NCBI RefSeq assembly: GCF_000735135.1
Contig: NZ_JPLZ01000002.1
Location: 124,001-188,000, forward strand
DNA: 64,000 nucleotides
Origin: Chryseobacterium sp. FH1
GTDB taxonomy: Bacteria; Bacteroidota; Bacteroidia; Flavobacteriales; Weeksellaceae
Direction: 5' to 3'
Shown here in pieces: positions 35,082-44,168 of this stretch. The notes under the pieces are model-generated. The model saw only the letters and a list, made by a program, of their open reading frames with translations. It had not been told where the DNA came from and did no database searches. Positions within the stretch are counted from its first letter, which is position 1, and every line of letters begins with the position of its first letter. The translations under genes were made by a program, and so were the position numbers.

Positions 35082-37793
35082 ATGAAAAAACTTTTATCTT
35101 TCATCCTCGTACTTTCATTTTCTTTGGTAGTTTTTGCACAAAAAACAGTTTCAGGAATCATCAATGACTCTGATGGAAAGCCACTTGCCAGCGCCAGTGT
35201 AACTATTGAAGAACCTGGAAAAAATGCCATTCTCGCTTATGGAATTTCAAATGCAAAAGGGGAATACAAAGTGACATTCACTTCAGCGGAAAGTGATTTG
35301 GATCTTAAAATCAAAGCTTTCAACCAAAAGCCAGTCACAAAATCCATCAAAAATGATGATCAAAAAATGAATTTCTCTATGGATTCTCAGGCAACGGAAA
35401 TCCAAGAAGTAAGGTTGAAAACCAAATTGATCACGAAAAGAGGAGACACGATTTCTTACGATCTCAAATCTTTCGAAAATAAAAATGACCGAACGCTTGC
35501 CGATGTTCTGAAAAAAATCCCGGGAATCGAAGTTGGAAAAGATGGCGCCGTAAAATACCAAGGCGAACCAATTAATAAGTTCTATGTGAATGGAAAAGAC
35601 TTGATGGAAGGTGGCTACGGAACCATCAACAACTCACTTCCGAAAGATGCAGTTTCAAAAGTTGAGGTGATGGAAAATCACCAGCCAGTGAGCATTTTGA
35701 GAGACAAAGTACCATCCGATCAAGCGGCATTGAATATTAAATTAAAAAAATCTGTGACGATGACTGGTCGCGGGGAAGTTGGCGCGGGTTTCAGTCCATT
35801 GCTTTGGAATGTGAAATTGACACCGATGTTCTTTGGCCAAAAAAACCAGTGGGTCGTAAATTATAAAGCCAATAACAATGGCGAAAGTGTTGAAAACGAA
35901 GGCAATCTATTAGGTTTTGGAAGTCGATGGGAAGGCAGAAGAAGCCAAGCTGGGCAGAAGTCTTGGACAAACATAGAAACGGCTGGTGTTCCAAACATAG
36001 GTGAAAAAAGATATTTGCTAAATAATGTGCATTACTTCTCTGCCAACCTTTTGACAAGCCCGTTCAAAAATAAAGAATGGGAGCTTAAGGCAAATGCTTC
36101 CTACACAAACAACAGCATCACGAGAGAAGATATACAAACCAGGGTTTACCAAGCGGGATCGCCGACAGTAGAAGAGGGAGGAACTTTTATCTCCTCTACC
36201 AACAACAGGTTTTTTGATAACGTGGCGAAAGGAGAATTGATCTTCACAAAAAATGCGAAGAAAGGTTTCTTCAAAAACGTTACAACTTGGAACAGCTTCT
36301 GGAATACATACCGCGCAAATGTGGACAACAACCTTCCACCTTTGGAAGGCACTACAGCACCAATCAGAAATATGGCTGATGAATCTCTGGAATCACCTAC
36401 AGGAACGTTCCAAAACTCATTGAGCACGATAATTCCTTGGAAAGATAAGCTTGTCAACTTTATGAGTTACATCAAATATCAAAAAGACAGACAAACGTTG
36501 ACTGTTTCTCCAGGTTCATATATGAGTCGATTTGGCTTCCAGGATTTTGAGACAGTAACGCAATATGCGAACTCAGAAACTATGGAGGTCAATCATTCTG
36601 CTTCTGTGGGTTTATCTTATAAAAAATGGACTTTCACACCAGAAGTTGGTCTGAATTTGAGCTTTAACAACTTGAAATCAGCAATCACAGGATCTATTGA
36701 CAACTCAAGTTATTATTTAGGAGTAGATAAACAAAATGATGTAGATTGGAACGAGGTTCGTCCTTATACACAAGTTGGCGTGAACTTCAAATCTCAAAAC
36801 TTCAACTTGAATTTGAATCTTCCTATGAATTTTTATGGGATCACTTATAAAGATAACATCAGACAAGATTATCTCGATAAAAGCAAAACGGTTTTTGAAC
36901 CAAACTTGTTTGCAAGTTTAGATTTCGCATCATTTTTCAAAATCTGGGCATTTGCCAATCAATCTTATGATTTTGGAAACTTTGGATTCCTGTATGGTGG
37001 AAATATGTTGACAAGTCCTACCAATTTGCAAGTGAGATACAGTGACAATGTGGAAATGCCAGAATATCTATCGAGAATGGCAGGAACGAGATTGGAATAT
37101 AGAAATCCGTTGAACAATTTGTTTTTCAATGTGAGATACAACTACTCTACCAACAAAAGAAACTTGCTAGAAAGTTATACAACAGATGGTTTCATCTCCA
37201 GACTTACATTAGAAGCTTTGGAAAACACAACCAAATCCCAAACAGAAAGTGTGGAAGTTGGAAAGTATTTTCCGAAATTCAAAACCAACTTGTCCATCAA
37301 TGCATCCAATACAGACTCCAACACTTTTTCAAAATTTAATAATATTTTTGGAGAATCTACCAACAGCCGACAAACTTTGGGAGCCAAGTTCAACAATGCC
37401 TACTTCAGTTGGATCAGTGTAGATTACAATATCAGTATGAATTGGAACAAAAACACAAACAAAGTCTTTGACACAGTTCTGAACTCCAGCGGATGGAATC
37501 ACAATCTAAGTACTTACATCTATCCTAGCGAAAATCATACGTTCGGTTTCAATTGGGACGATCTTTCTACCAGTGCGAGCGGAGAAAACTTTAGAAACTC
37601 TTTCTTTGATGTTTCGTACCAATACACTTGGGTCAAAAGAAAAATTGATTTCGAGTTTAAATGGCTAAACATCGCCAACAGAAAAGTTTATGAAACCGTG
37701 TCTGTAGATGCTTTCCAACAGCTCGTGACGACCAATCAGATGTACATTCGTCCAAGCCAGTTTATGTTCACTGTCAAATTTAATTTCAAATAA
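35082..37793 (+). CDS. Large outer-membrane barrel protein, TonB-receptor-like, GLPGLI partner
   Basis: 903 residues. Signal peptide (about 1-19, ending VVFAQ), carboxypeptidase-regulatory-like domain (TVSGIINDSDGKPLASASVTI, about 22-105), then a region with LADVLKKIPGIEVGKDGAVKYQGEPINKFYVNGKDLMEGGYG, a degenerate plug, and a long barrel ending FMFTVKFNFK. This is the Bacteroidota group often labelled TonB-dependent receptor or outer-membrane beta-barrel family 3. It lies 88 nt upstream of a GLPGLI-family gene; this gene pair is widely conserved in flavobacteria and the two are thought to act together on the cell surface. The partner's ligand is not known, and a hairpin separates the two. Confidence 0.82.
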   Translation: MKKLLSFILVLSFSLVVFAQKTVSGIINDSDGKPLASASVTIEEPGKNAILAYGISNAKGEYKVTFTSAESDLDLKIKAFNQKPVTKSIKNDDQKMNFSMDSQATEIQEVRLKTKLITKRGDTISYDLKSFENKNDRTLADVLKKIPGIEVGKDGAVKYQGEPINKFYVNGKDLMEGGYGTINNSLPKDAVSKVEVMENHQPVSILRDKVPSDQAALNIKLKKSVTMTGRGEVGAGFSPLLWNVKLTPMFFGQKNQWVVNYKANNNGESVENEGNLLGFGSRWEGRRSQAGQKSWTNIETAGVPNIGEKRYLLNNVHYFSANLLTSPFKNKEWELKANASYTNNSITREDIQTRVYQAGSPTVEEGGTFISSTNNRFFDNVAKGELIFTKNAKKGFFKNVTTWNSFWNTYRANVDNNLPPLEGTTAPIRNMADESLESPTGTFQNSLSTIIPWKDKLVNFMSYIKYQKDRQTLTVSPGSYMSRFGFQDFETVTQYANSETMEVNHSASVGLSYKKWTFTPEVGLNLSFNNLKSAITGSIDNSSYYLGVDKQNDVDWNEVRPYTQVGVNFKSQNFNLNLNLPMNFYGITYKDNIRQDYLDKSKTVFEPNLFASLDFASFFKIWAFANQSYDFGNFGFLYGGNMLTSPTNLQVRYSDNVEMPEYLSRMAGTRLEYRNPLNNLFFNVRYNYSTNKRNLLESYTTDGFISRLTLEALENTTKSQTESVEVGKYFPKFKTNLSINASNTDSNTFSKFNNIFGESTNSRQTLGAKFNNAYFSWISVDYNISMNWNKNTNKVFDTVLNSSGWNHNLSTYIYPSENHTFGFNWDDLSTSASGENFRNSFFDVSYQYTWVKRKIDFEFKWLNIANRKVYETVSVDAFQQLVTTNQMYIRPSQFMFTVKFNFK

Positions 37794-37813
37794 CACACTA
37801 TTTTATATTAACC

Positions 37814-37850
37814 AAAAAGGTAGCGCAAATTTTTGTCTGCCTTTTTATTT
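37814..37850 (+). terminator. Hairpin between the barrel gene and the GLPGLI gene
   Basis: A 10-bp stem (37814-37823 with 37837-37846, one G-T pair) with a T-rich tail. Confidence 0.7.
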
Positions 37851-37881
37851 TTCTTAATTTTAAATCACTAAACTTTTAGGT

Positions 37882-38787
37882 ATGAAGAAAACACTTTTAT
37901 TATTGATGATTTCTTTGGGTTTAATGTCATTTGCCCAAGGAACAAGGATTATGTACGAATACAAATTTGCACCGAACATCGAGAAAAAGGATTCTTTGCA
38001 ATCCGAATTGATGTATCTGGACATCCGAAAGGACGAAAGCAAGTTCTACAGCAGACAAAAATTTGTGAGTGACTCAACCCGCGAAGCGTACTTCCAAAAA
38101 CAAATCGCCATGGGATCTACAAATTTCAAGTATGATGGTGGAAAAGAAGGCAAAGTTGCTTATTCTGTCACCAAAAAATATCCTGAATTTGCAACAGTTC
38201 TACACACATCGATTGGAGATTCCAAATTCGCTTTGAAAAATGAAAGACCAATAGAATGGAAAATACTTCCTGAGACAAAAAAGATTGACAAATTCGAAGC
38301 TCAAAAAGCAACTATTGACTTTGGCGGAAGAACTTGGACCGCTTGGTTTTCACAAGATTTCCCTTTTCAGGATGGTCCTTACAAATTCCACGGATTGCCA
38401 GGTTTGATTTTGGAAATGGAAGACTCTACAGGAACTCACGCTTACAAATTTGTAGGAAGCAAAAACTTCGATGATGTAGAAAAAGTCGAGAAAAAAGAAG
38501 AATTAGCAGGAATAAAACCCGGAACAGTAATAAGAACTTTTGGATTTGCCAATGGAAAAGAAATTGAAATATCTGAAGAGCAATTCAAAAAACAATGGAA
38601 AGATTACAAAAATGATCCTGTGAAAAATATGCGTCAAATGCTTTCTCAAGGCAATATGAAGATGACCGTCAACTACAATGGAAAACAAATGACAGATCCA
38701 TCCGAAATGTTGAGAACATTGGAAAAATCTCAGAAAGAATCCATCAAAGCTGATAATAACAAAATAGAACCTGCGCTTTATCCTTAG
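37882..38787 (+). CDS. GLPGLI family protein
   Basis: 301 residues with a signal peptide (about 1-19, ending LMSFAQG). The family-defining GLPGLILEMED motif is present at about residues 173-183, inside KFHGLPGLILEMED. An N-terminal stretch IMYEYKF and a C-terminal charged, glutamine/lysine-rich tail complete it. GLPGLI proteins occur in Bacteroidota, usually beside TonB-receptor-like barrels, as here; the biochemical function is unknown. A terminator follows, so it ends its unit. Confidence 0.93.
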   Translation: MKKTLLLLMISLGLMSFAQGTRIMYEYKFAPNIEKKDSLQSELMYLDIRKDESKFYSRQKFVSDSTREAYFQKQIAMGSTNFKYDGGKEGKVAYSVTKKYPEFATVLHTSIGDSKFALKNERPIEWKILPETKKIDKFEAQKATIDFGGRTWTAWFSQDFPFQDGPYKFHGLPGLILEMEDSTGTHAYKFVGSKNFDDVEKVEKKEELAGIKPGTVIRTFGFANGKEIEISEEQFKKQWKDYKNDPVKNMRQMLSQGNMKMTVNYNGKQMTDPSEMLRTLEKSQKESIKADNNKIEPALYP

Positions 38788-38813
38788 ATTAAATTAATTA
38801 TCCATATTTTTAT

Positions 38814-38840
38814 AGTCCTCTATTATGAGGACTTTTTTTG
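38814..38840 (+). terminator. GLPGLI gene terminator
   Basis: A perfect 7-bp stem (38814-38820 with 38827-38833), 6-nt loop and seven Ts. Confidence 0.85.
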
Positions 38841-38862
38841 TGCTAAATTTTAAAAATTAAAA

Positions 38863-39384
38863 ATGAGTTATCTACCCAAATTAAAAAATATAAAAGCCTT
38901 TGTTTTCGATGTGGATGGCGTTTTCACAGACGGAAGCGTTTACCTACTTCCAGATAAAAACATGTCACGCGTGATGAGCGTTTTGGATGGTTATGCTGTA
39001 GTGCAAGCCATTAAACAAGGTTATAAAATCGGAATCATCACTGGCGGAAACGACCCGATGGTGAAAAACAGAATGGAATATCTCGGCATCCACGATTATT
39101 ACGCCAAGTCTTCTCACAAAGTTTCTGACTACGAAGATTTCAAATCGAAACATAATTTAAACGACTCCGAAATTCTGATGATGGGCGATGACATTCCAGA
39201 TATCGGGATTATGAAATTGGCAGAAATTTCTGCTTGTCCTGCGAATTCGGTTGCGGAAGTGAAGGCGATTTCCGATTACATCTCTCCAGTTTTCGGAGGC
39301 AAAGGCGCCGTTCGCGATGTCATCGAGCAAGTAATGAAAGTTCAGGGAAAATGGAACTTGGACGAAGAAACAAAATCAGCTTAG
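38863..39384 (+). CDS. kdsC: KDO-8-phosphate phosphatase (KdsC-like HAD)
   Basis: 173 residues. HAD-superfamily phosphatase without a cap: motif I FDVDGVFTDGS (about 15-25, nucleophile in DVD), motif II as IITGG, and motif III/IV as MMGDDIPDIGIM. It removes phosphate from 3-deoxy-D-manno-octulosonate 8-phosphate in the lipid A/KDO pathway; members of the group act as tetramers. It is followed 10 nt later by the Maf gene, then by the PorW-like gene, giving one envelope- and maintenance-related run. Substrate assignment rests on family similarity and length. Confidence 0.88.
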   Translation: MSYLPKLKNIKAFVFDVDGVFTDGSVYLLPDKNMSRVMSVLDGYAVVQAIKQGYKIGIITGGNDPMVKNRMEYLGIHDYYAKSSHKVSDYEDFKSKHNLNDSEILMMGDDIPDIGIMKLAEISACPANSVAEVKAISDYISPVFGGKGAVRDVIEQVMKVQGKWNLDEETKSA

Positions 39385-39394
39385 TTTATTGATA

Positions 39395-39982
39395 ATGAAA
39401 TTATTACTAGCTTCCCAATCACCTAGACGAAAAGATCTTTTGTCACAATTGGGTTATCAATTTGAAACCGTCAGTATTGATGTGGATGAATCTTATCCTG
39501 ATGACTTGTTGCCAGAAAATATCGCCAAGTATGTTTCAGCGAAGAAAGCTAAAGCGTTCGATGTAAACGACACAGAAATATTAATCACTTCTGACACGAT
39601 TGTTTCATTAAACCAAAAAATTCTTCTCAAGCCAAAGAACGTGGACGAAGCATTTGGAATGTTAAAAAATTTATCCGGAAAAAAACATCAGGTTTACACA
39701 GCATTTACCATCAAAACAAAAAAATCCGAGATCAGCAAAACCAGCAGAACAGATGTAGAATTTGGAGAGATGAGTGATGATGAAATTAATTTTTATATCC
39801 AAAACTACAAACCGTTTGACAAAGCTGGGTCTTACGGAATCCAAGAATGGCTGGGAATGGCAAAAATCAAAAACATCTCAGGATCTTTCTACGCTGTTAT
39901 GGGTTTTCCGGTGGATTTGGTCTACGAAGAACTTAAAAAACTGCACTGCTTTCCAGAGAATTTTCAAAACGCAAATCTTTAG
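39395..39982 (+). CDS. maf: Maf-family nucleotide pyrophosphatase
   Basis: 195 residues from the ATG at 39395; a TTG two codons earlier (39389) is possible but would leave only 4 nt after the kdsC stop. The Maf fold is shown by LLLASQSPRRKDLLSQLGY (3-21), VDESYP, SAKKAKAF, ITSDTIVSL and the later AGSYGIQEWLG. Such enzymes hydrolyse non-canonical or methylated nucleoside triphosphates (house-cleaning) and in some bacteria affect septation. Which of the subfamilies (dTTP/UTP or m7GTP) it belongs to cannot be told with confidence. Confidence 0.92.
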   Translation: MKLLLASQSPRRKDLLSQLGYQFETVSIDVDESYPDDLLPENIAKYVSAKKAKAFDVNDTEILITSDTIVSLNQKILLKPKNVDEAFGMLKNLSGKKHQVYTAFTIKTKKSEISKTSRTDVEFGEMSDDEINFYIQNYKPFDKAGSYGIQEWLGMAKIKNISGSFYAVMGFPVDLVYEELKKLHCFPENFQNANL

Positions 39983-40051
39983 ATAATTTTCCTTGCAAAA
40001 TTTCGTTATTTTTACAGATTGAATACTCAATTTCAAATTGGAATTACTTAG

Positions 40052-42586
40052 ATGAGAAAATATTTACTAATCATACTTGCAATCGTCAGCGTATTGGCGT
40101 GTAATCCGCGCAAAAAAAAGAAGAAAACCAAAAGTGGACCTGTGAATAGATTCATGACCTATCACAATACTTTGTTCAATAGCAACGAGGCTTTGGTGGC
40201 AGAGCTGGAAAACAGAGACAAAGCTCATGTTGACAATTTTTATGACCCCTACATTTCGGTTTACACCACCGAGGACGAGCTTAATAATCCCCAAACAGCA
40301 ACCTCTGGAAATCAAAACAATTCTGATGATTCCGAAGCACCAATGGGATTTAGAGGAGGCAGATCGGGAGACGGAAAACTGGCAAATAATAATGCTTCTG
40401 GTGGTACAAAAGGTGCAACAATTCTTCAAATCACTGAAGCTAAAGCTATAAAAGCCATCACAAAATATTCTGTGTTGGTGAATGGCGTGGAGAAAAACAA
40501 GAAAATATTTGATGCTTATATTCTTTTGGCAAAAGCGAGAATGTACCAAGGAAAACATTTGGAATCTTTGGATGCGCTCGGCTATCTCTTCAACACGATG
40601 GATAAGGACAAGAGGTTGCCTTTGGCCTATATTTATCGAGCTGCGAATTACACCAAACTACGAGAATATTACAGAGCCGATGAGATTTTCAAAGAGCTCG
40701 AGGAAAATCCAAAGATCAAACTTAAAAAAGAACATCTCAGAATTCTAAAAGTTTACCAAGCCGACAACTTCCTGAAATGGGGGAAAAAAGAATTGGCTGC
40801 AGAAGTTTTGGAAGAAGCTTTCACTTACAACAAAAACAGAAAGACCAAAAGCAGAATTGCCTATTTGAGAGGCCAAATACTTGCTGGACTTAACAAAAAA
40901 GAGGACGCGAGAGAATCATTTGCTGCAGCTTACAAATATGCAAACAGCTACGAATTTGAAGTGAAATCGCAAATCGAAATTGCCAAGACCTTTGACGGAA
41001 AAGCAGACAGCTATGACGAAGCGATGGCTTATCTTGCCAAGATTGCCAAAAAAGGAACGTATGCCTCTCGTAAAAATGAGTTGTATTATGCAAGTGGCAT
41101 CGTTGCAACTTCTGCCGAAAAGGACTCTATAGCTGATTCTTTTTTCAGAAAAGCTTTGAAAGAAAAACAATCCGATCCGCAGATCCGTGGACTTACCTAT
41201 TCCGAAATTGCCAAAAAATATTTCGCAAAAGACGATTATCTCACAGCTGGTGTTTTCTATGACAGCGCATTGGCAGTGATGACTTACAGACCGGAGAAAG
41301 AAAGATTAACGAGTCTTACTGCCAACATCAAAAAGCTTTCAAAAAATTACTATATCGTCAAGAAAAATGACAGTATCCTGAATCTCGCTAAAATGTCTGA
41401 TAGTGAACAACGTGATTATTTCGCAAAGTACATCGATAAAATAAAAGCAAAAGAAGCAGTCGAAGAATTGGAGAAGAAAAAAGCAGAACGAAGCAAAGGC
41501 TTTGACAATGCGGATTACAACGCCAATTCTATTTTTGCAAACAATTCTTCTGATGCCAACAGTTTCCAAAACTTTGGGATAACAGGCGGATCTACATTCT
41601 ACTTTGCAAATGCCAACAATATCCCGAGAGGTGAAAATGCGTTCCGACAAACTTGGGGAAGCAGAACATTGATGGACAATTGGAGATATTCCGCTAGAAC
41701 AACAACTGTGGAAGAAATGAAAAATGAAGCGCTGGGATTAGCAAATGCGCCTGACCCAAGACGTTTGGAACCAGAGTTCTATATGGAGCAAATCCCAACT
41801 TCAAAAGTAGAATTAGCAAAACTGAAAAAGGACAGAGACACCGCAAGTCTTGGAATGGGAAGAATGTACGAATCGTATTTTGGGAATACAAAACTGGCTA
41901 CCAAAACACTTTTTGACTTGGTAGATAACAAACCGGAAGAGGAAACAGATTTGATGGCCTTGTACAATATTTTCATTTTCAATTATGAGAAAAATCCGAC
42001 AGAAGCTGAAAAGGCGAAACAGTTGATTCTGGAAAAATATCCGTACACATCTTACGCAGAATTTGTAAAAAATCCGAAAAGCAAAGACTTCAACAAGTCA
42101 ACAGCTGATGTAGAAAAATTATATGCAGATGCCTACAAACTCTACGAAACAGAAAAATTTGCCGAATCATCCGCAATTATTGATAAAGCCATCGAAGACA
42201 ATCCGAAAGATGCATTGGTTCCGAAATTCTATTTGTTGAACGCTTACAATTCTGGGAAAAATGCCGGAAAAGAAATTATGATTCTTCAATTGGAGCAGAT
42301 CGTTCTCAACTATGCTAAAACACCAGAAGGCCTCAAGGCAAAAGAGCTTTTGAAATACCTGAAGAGCGATGTAAAGCTGGAACTTACAGATGACACTGGA
42401 AATGTGATCTCAAATACGCCTCAGCCAGCAACTCCAACCAATGAAGAGGAAGCAAGAATGAAGGAAGAAATTAAGATGAAAGAAGGCAGTTCCATTCCTT
42501 CACAAACAAGCGGACCAGGAATCCCTGGAGGCTCTGACCAACAAATGGAACCAGCACAACAAAGAAAAACCAGAACGAAAAAATAA
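40052..42586 (+). CDS. porW: T9SS lipoprotein of the PorW/SprE type
   Basis: 844 residues. Lipoprotein signal with Cys17 (VSVLACNPR), then a basic run (KKKKKTK). The region NRFMTYHNTLFNSNEALV resembles the start of flavobacterial SprE. The middle is a helical tetratricopeptide-type solenoid (repeats such as KAYRADEIFKELEENPKIKL-like, LAAEVLEEAFTYN, EARESFAAAYKYAN-like). Residues near 550-600 carry a GRTLMDNWRYSAR-type segment, and the end is Pro/Gln/Lys-rich. PorW/SprE is a periplasmic lipoprotein needed for T9SS function in Porphyromonas and gliding Flavobacterium. It is assigned by length, topology and the N-terminal resemblance; the two T9SS-type cargo genes in this window support the context. 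A shared terminator lies between it and tnaA. Confidence 0.7.
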   Translation: MRKYLLIILAIVSVLACNPRKKKKKTKSGPVNRFMTYHNTLFNSNEALVAELENRDKAHVDNFYDPYISVYTTEDELNNPQTATSGNQNNSDDSEAPMGFRGGRSGDGKLANNNASGGTKGATILQITEAKAIKAITKYSVLVNGVEKNKKIFDAYILLAKARMYQGKHLESLDALGYLFNTMDKDKRLPLAYIYRAANYTKLREYYRADEIFKELEENPKIKLKKEHLRILKVYQADNFLKWGKKELAAEVLEEAFTYNKNRKTKSRIAYLRGQILAGLNKKEDARESFAAAYKYANSYEFEVKSQIEIAKTFDGKADSYDEAMAYLAKIAKKGTYASRKNELYYASGIVATSAEKDSIADSFFRKALKEKQSDPQIRGLTYSEIAKKYFAKDDYLTAGVFYDSALAVMTYRPEKERLTSLTANIKKLSKNYYIVKKNDSILNLAKMSDSEQRDYFAKYIDKIKAKEAVEELEKKKAERSKGFDNADYNANSIFANNSSDANSFQNFGITGGSTFYFANANNIPRGENAFRQTWGSRTLMDNWRYSARTTTVEEMKNEALGLANAPDPRRLEPEFYMEQIPTSKVELAKLKKDRDTASLGMGRMYESYFGNTKLATKTLFDLVDNKPEEETDLMALYNIFIFNYEKNPTEAEKAKQLILEKYPYTSYAEFVKNPKSKDFNKSTADVEKLYADAYKLYETEKFAESSAIIDKAIEDNPKDALVPKFYLLNAYNSGKNAGKEIMILQLEQIVLNYAKTPEGLKAKELLKYLKSDVKLELTDDTGNVISNTPQPATPTNEEEARMKEEIKMKEGSSIPSQTSGPGIPGGSDQQMEPAQQRKTRTKK

Positions 42587-42620
42587 AAAAAGAGAGCAAA
42601 TATTAATTGCTCTCTTTTTT
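42586..42620. terminator. Bidirectional terminator between the PorW-like gene and tnaA
   Basis: A perfect 14-bp stem (42586-42599 with 42607-42620), 7-nt loop, with T-runs for both directions. Confidence 0.92.
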
Positions 42621-42625
42621 GTTGA

Positions 42626-44002
42626 TTATATTTTATCCAATTGCACTGTGAAGTGTCTCAGAATTGCTGGTTCTTTAGTTATCTTGTAACCTTTTGTGAT
42701 CTCGTTTCTCTTTTCAAAAACATTGATTACCGCGGCTGCCACATAATCCATGTGATTGTTTGTGTAAGTTCTCCTTGGGATTGCCAACCTCAGCAATTCC
42801 AATTTTGGATAACGGTTCTCTCTTGTTTCTGGATCACGATCAGCCAATAAAGTTCCGATTTCCACACCTCGAATCCCAGCTTCTTTGTAAAGCTCGATGG
42901 CTAAAGTTTGTGCGGGAAATTCTTCTCTTTTGATATTCGGTAAAAAGTTGAGCGCATCTATGAAAACAGCGTGTCCGCCAATTGGTTTTTGAACTGGGAT
43001 TCCAGCTTCCATTAATTTATTTCCAAGATATTCCACTTGCGAAATTCTGCTTTCCAGATAAGGAAATTCTGTCGCTTCGTCTAATCCGGTTGCCAACGCC
43101 GACATATCTCTTCCTGCCATTCCACCGTAAGTGATGAAACCCTCGTAGATGATGGTGAAGTTGGAAGCTTGTTCGAAGATCTCTCTATTCTTCAAAGCGA
43201 TAAAGCCACCGATATTGACCAGACCATCTTTCTTGGAGCTCATTGTCATTCCATCGCCGTAAGAAAAGATCTCTTTACAGATTTCTTTGATGGTTCTGTT
43301 TTCCTGTCCTTTTTCTCTTTTTTTGATAAAATAAGCATTCTCTGCAAATCTCGCCGAATCAAACAAAACCGGAATCCCGTATTGGTCTGACAATGCTTTC
43401 ACAGCTTTGATGTTTTCAAGAGAAACAGGTTGTCCGCCAGAAGAGTTACAAGTGATCGTGATCAAACAAAATGGAATCTGTTCTTTCGGATGTGATTTGT
43501 AAACCGCTTCCAATTTCTCAATATCGATATTCCCTTTAAAAGGATGAAGATCATTAATATCAAAGGCTTCATCGATTGTACAATCGATGGCGTGGGCTTT
43601 TCGGAATTCGATGTGTCCTTTTGTGGTGTCGAAGTGTGAATTTCCTGGGCAAATGTCGCCTTCTTTCACCATTACCGAAAACAGCACATTTTCTGCCGCT
43701 CGACCTTGGTGTGTTGGTAATAAATAAGGAAATCCTGTGATCCTTTCAACGGTACTTTGCAACGCTTCGAAAGAACGTGAGCCAGCATAACTTTCGTCGC
43801 CGATCATCAGTGCGCCCCATTGTTTGTCGCTCATTGCGCCTGTTCCACTGTCTGTCAAAAGATCGATGAAAACGTGGGAACTTCTAAGATTGAACAAATT
43901 GTAATCGGCATTTTTCAGCCATTCTTCGCGTTGTTGTTGTGTGGATTGGTATATTTCTTCGACCATTTTGATTCTAAATGGCTCTGCGTAAGGTAGTTTC
44001 AT
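42626..44002 (-). CDS. tnaA: Tryptophanase
   Basis: PLP enzyme that splits tryptophan into indole, pyruvate and ammonia. 458 residues from the ATG at 44002; the frame stays open for 22 further codons upstream, but those are repeat sequence, not protein-like. The PLP lysine is in SSKKDGL. Three positions that separate tryptophanase from the related tyrosine phenol-lyase all point to tryptophanase: FDTT near residue 140, VEIG (not MERG) near 375, and LRHFT (not LRFFT) at the C-terminus. The indole-positive reaction of many chryseobacteria fits. No TnaC-like leader peptide with a critical Trp is visible upstream, so control must differ from E. coli. Confidence 0.95.
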   Translation of the reverse strand: MKLPYAEPFRIKMVEEIYQSTQQQREEWLKNADYNLFNLRSSHVFIDLLTDSGTGAMSDKQWGALMIGDESYAGSRSFEALQSTVERITGFPYLLPTHQGRAAENVLFSVMVKEGDICPGNSHFDTTKGHIEFRKAHAIDCTIDEAFDINDLHPFKGNIDIEKLEAVYKSHPKEQIPFCLITITCNSSGGQPVSLENIKAVKALSDQYGIPVLFDSARFAENAYFIKKREKGQENRTIKEICKEIFSYGDGMTMSSKKDGLVNIGGFIALKNREIFEQASNFTIIYEGFITYGGMAGRDMSALATGLDEATEFPYLESRISQVEYLGNKLMEAGIPVQKPIGGHAVFIDALNFLPNIKREEFPAQTLAIELYKEAGIRGVEIGTLLADRDPETRENRYPKLELLRLAIPRRTYTNNHMDYVAAAVINVFEKRNEITKGYKITKEPAILRHFTVQLDKI

Positions 44003-44013
44003 GATAAATATAA

Positions 44014-44166
44014 ATGATGATTGATAATTGATAAATGATCTTTTATATTGATAATTGATTAACAACAAACCACAATGGAAAACCCATTATAACTTACTGA
44101 TATTTTAATATGATAAATAATGACTCGCAAGAAATCATTTATCATCTATCAATTATCATCTATGAA
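44014..44166. repeat. Direct and inverted 7-bp-period arrays upstream of tnaA
   Basis: Plus-strand units ATGATGA, TTGATAA, TTGATAA and ATGATCT (44014-44041) carry GAT exactly every 7 nt, and TTGATAA, TTGATTA recur at 44048-44061. In the opposite sense, ATC recurs at 44134, 44141, 44148 and 44155 (units such as TTATCAT, CTATCAA). The two sides form an imperfect inverted repeat of about 28 bp, with roughly 18 of 21 central bases matching, across a 90-nt spacer. This fills most of the 166-nt gap between tnaA and the DUF502 gene. Confidence 0.75.
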
Positions 44167-44168
44167 AA

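Noticed and set aside
42626-44002. Tyrosine phenol-lyase as alternative to tryptophanase
   Set aside because: Residues at three distinguishing sites (FDTT, VEIG, RHFT) are those of tryptophanase.
44003-44068. Upstream extension of tnaA
   Set aside because: Open only because the 7-bp arrays lack stops in that frame; the extension has no similarity to tryptophanase N-termini, which start near MKLPYAEPF.
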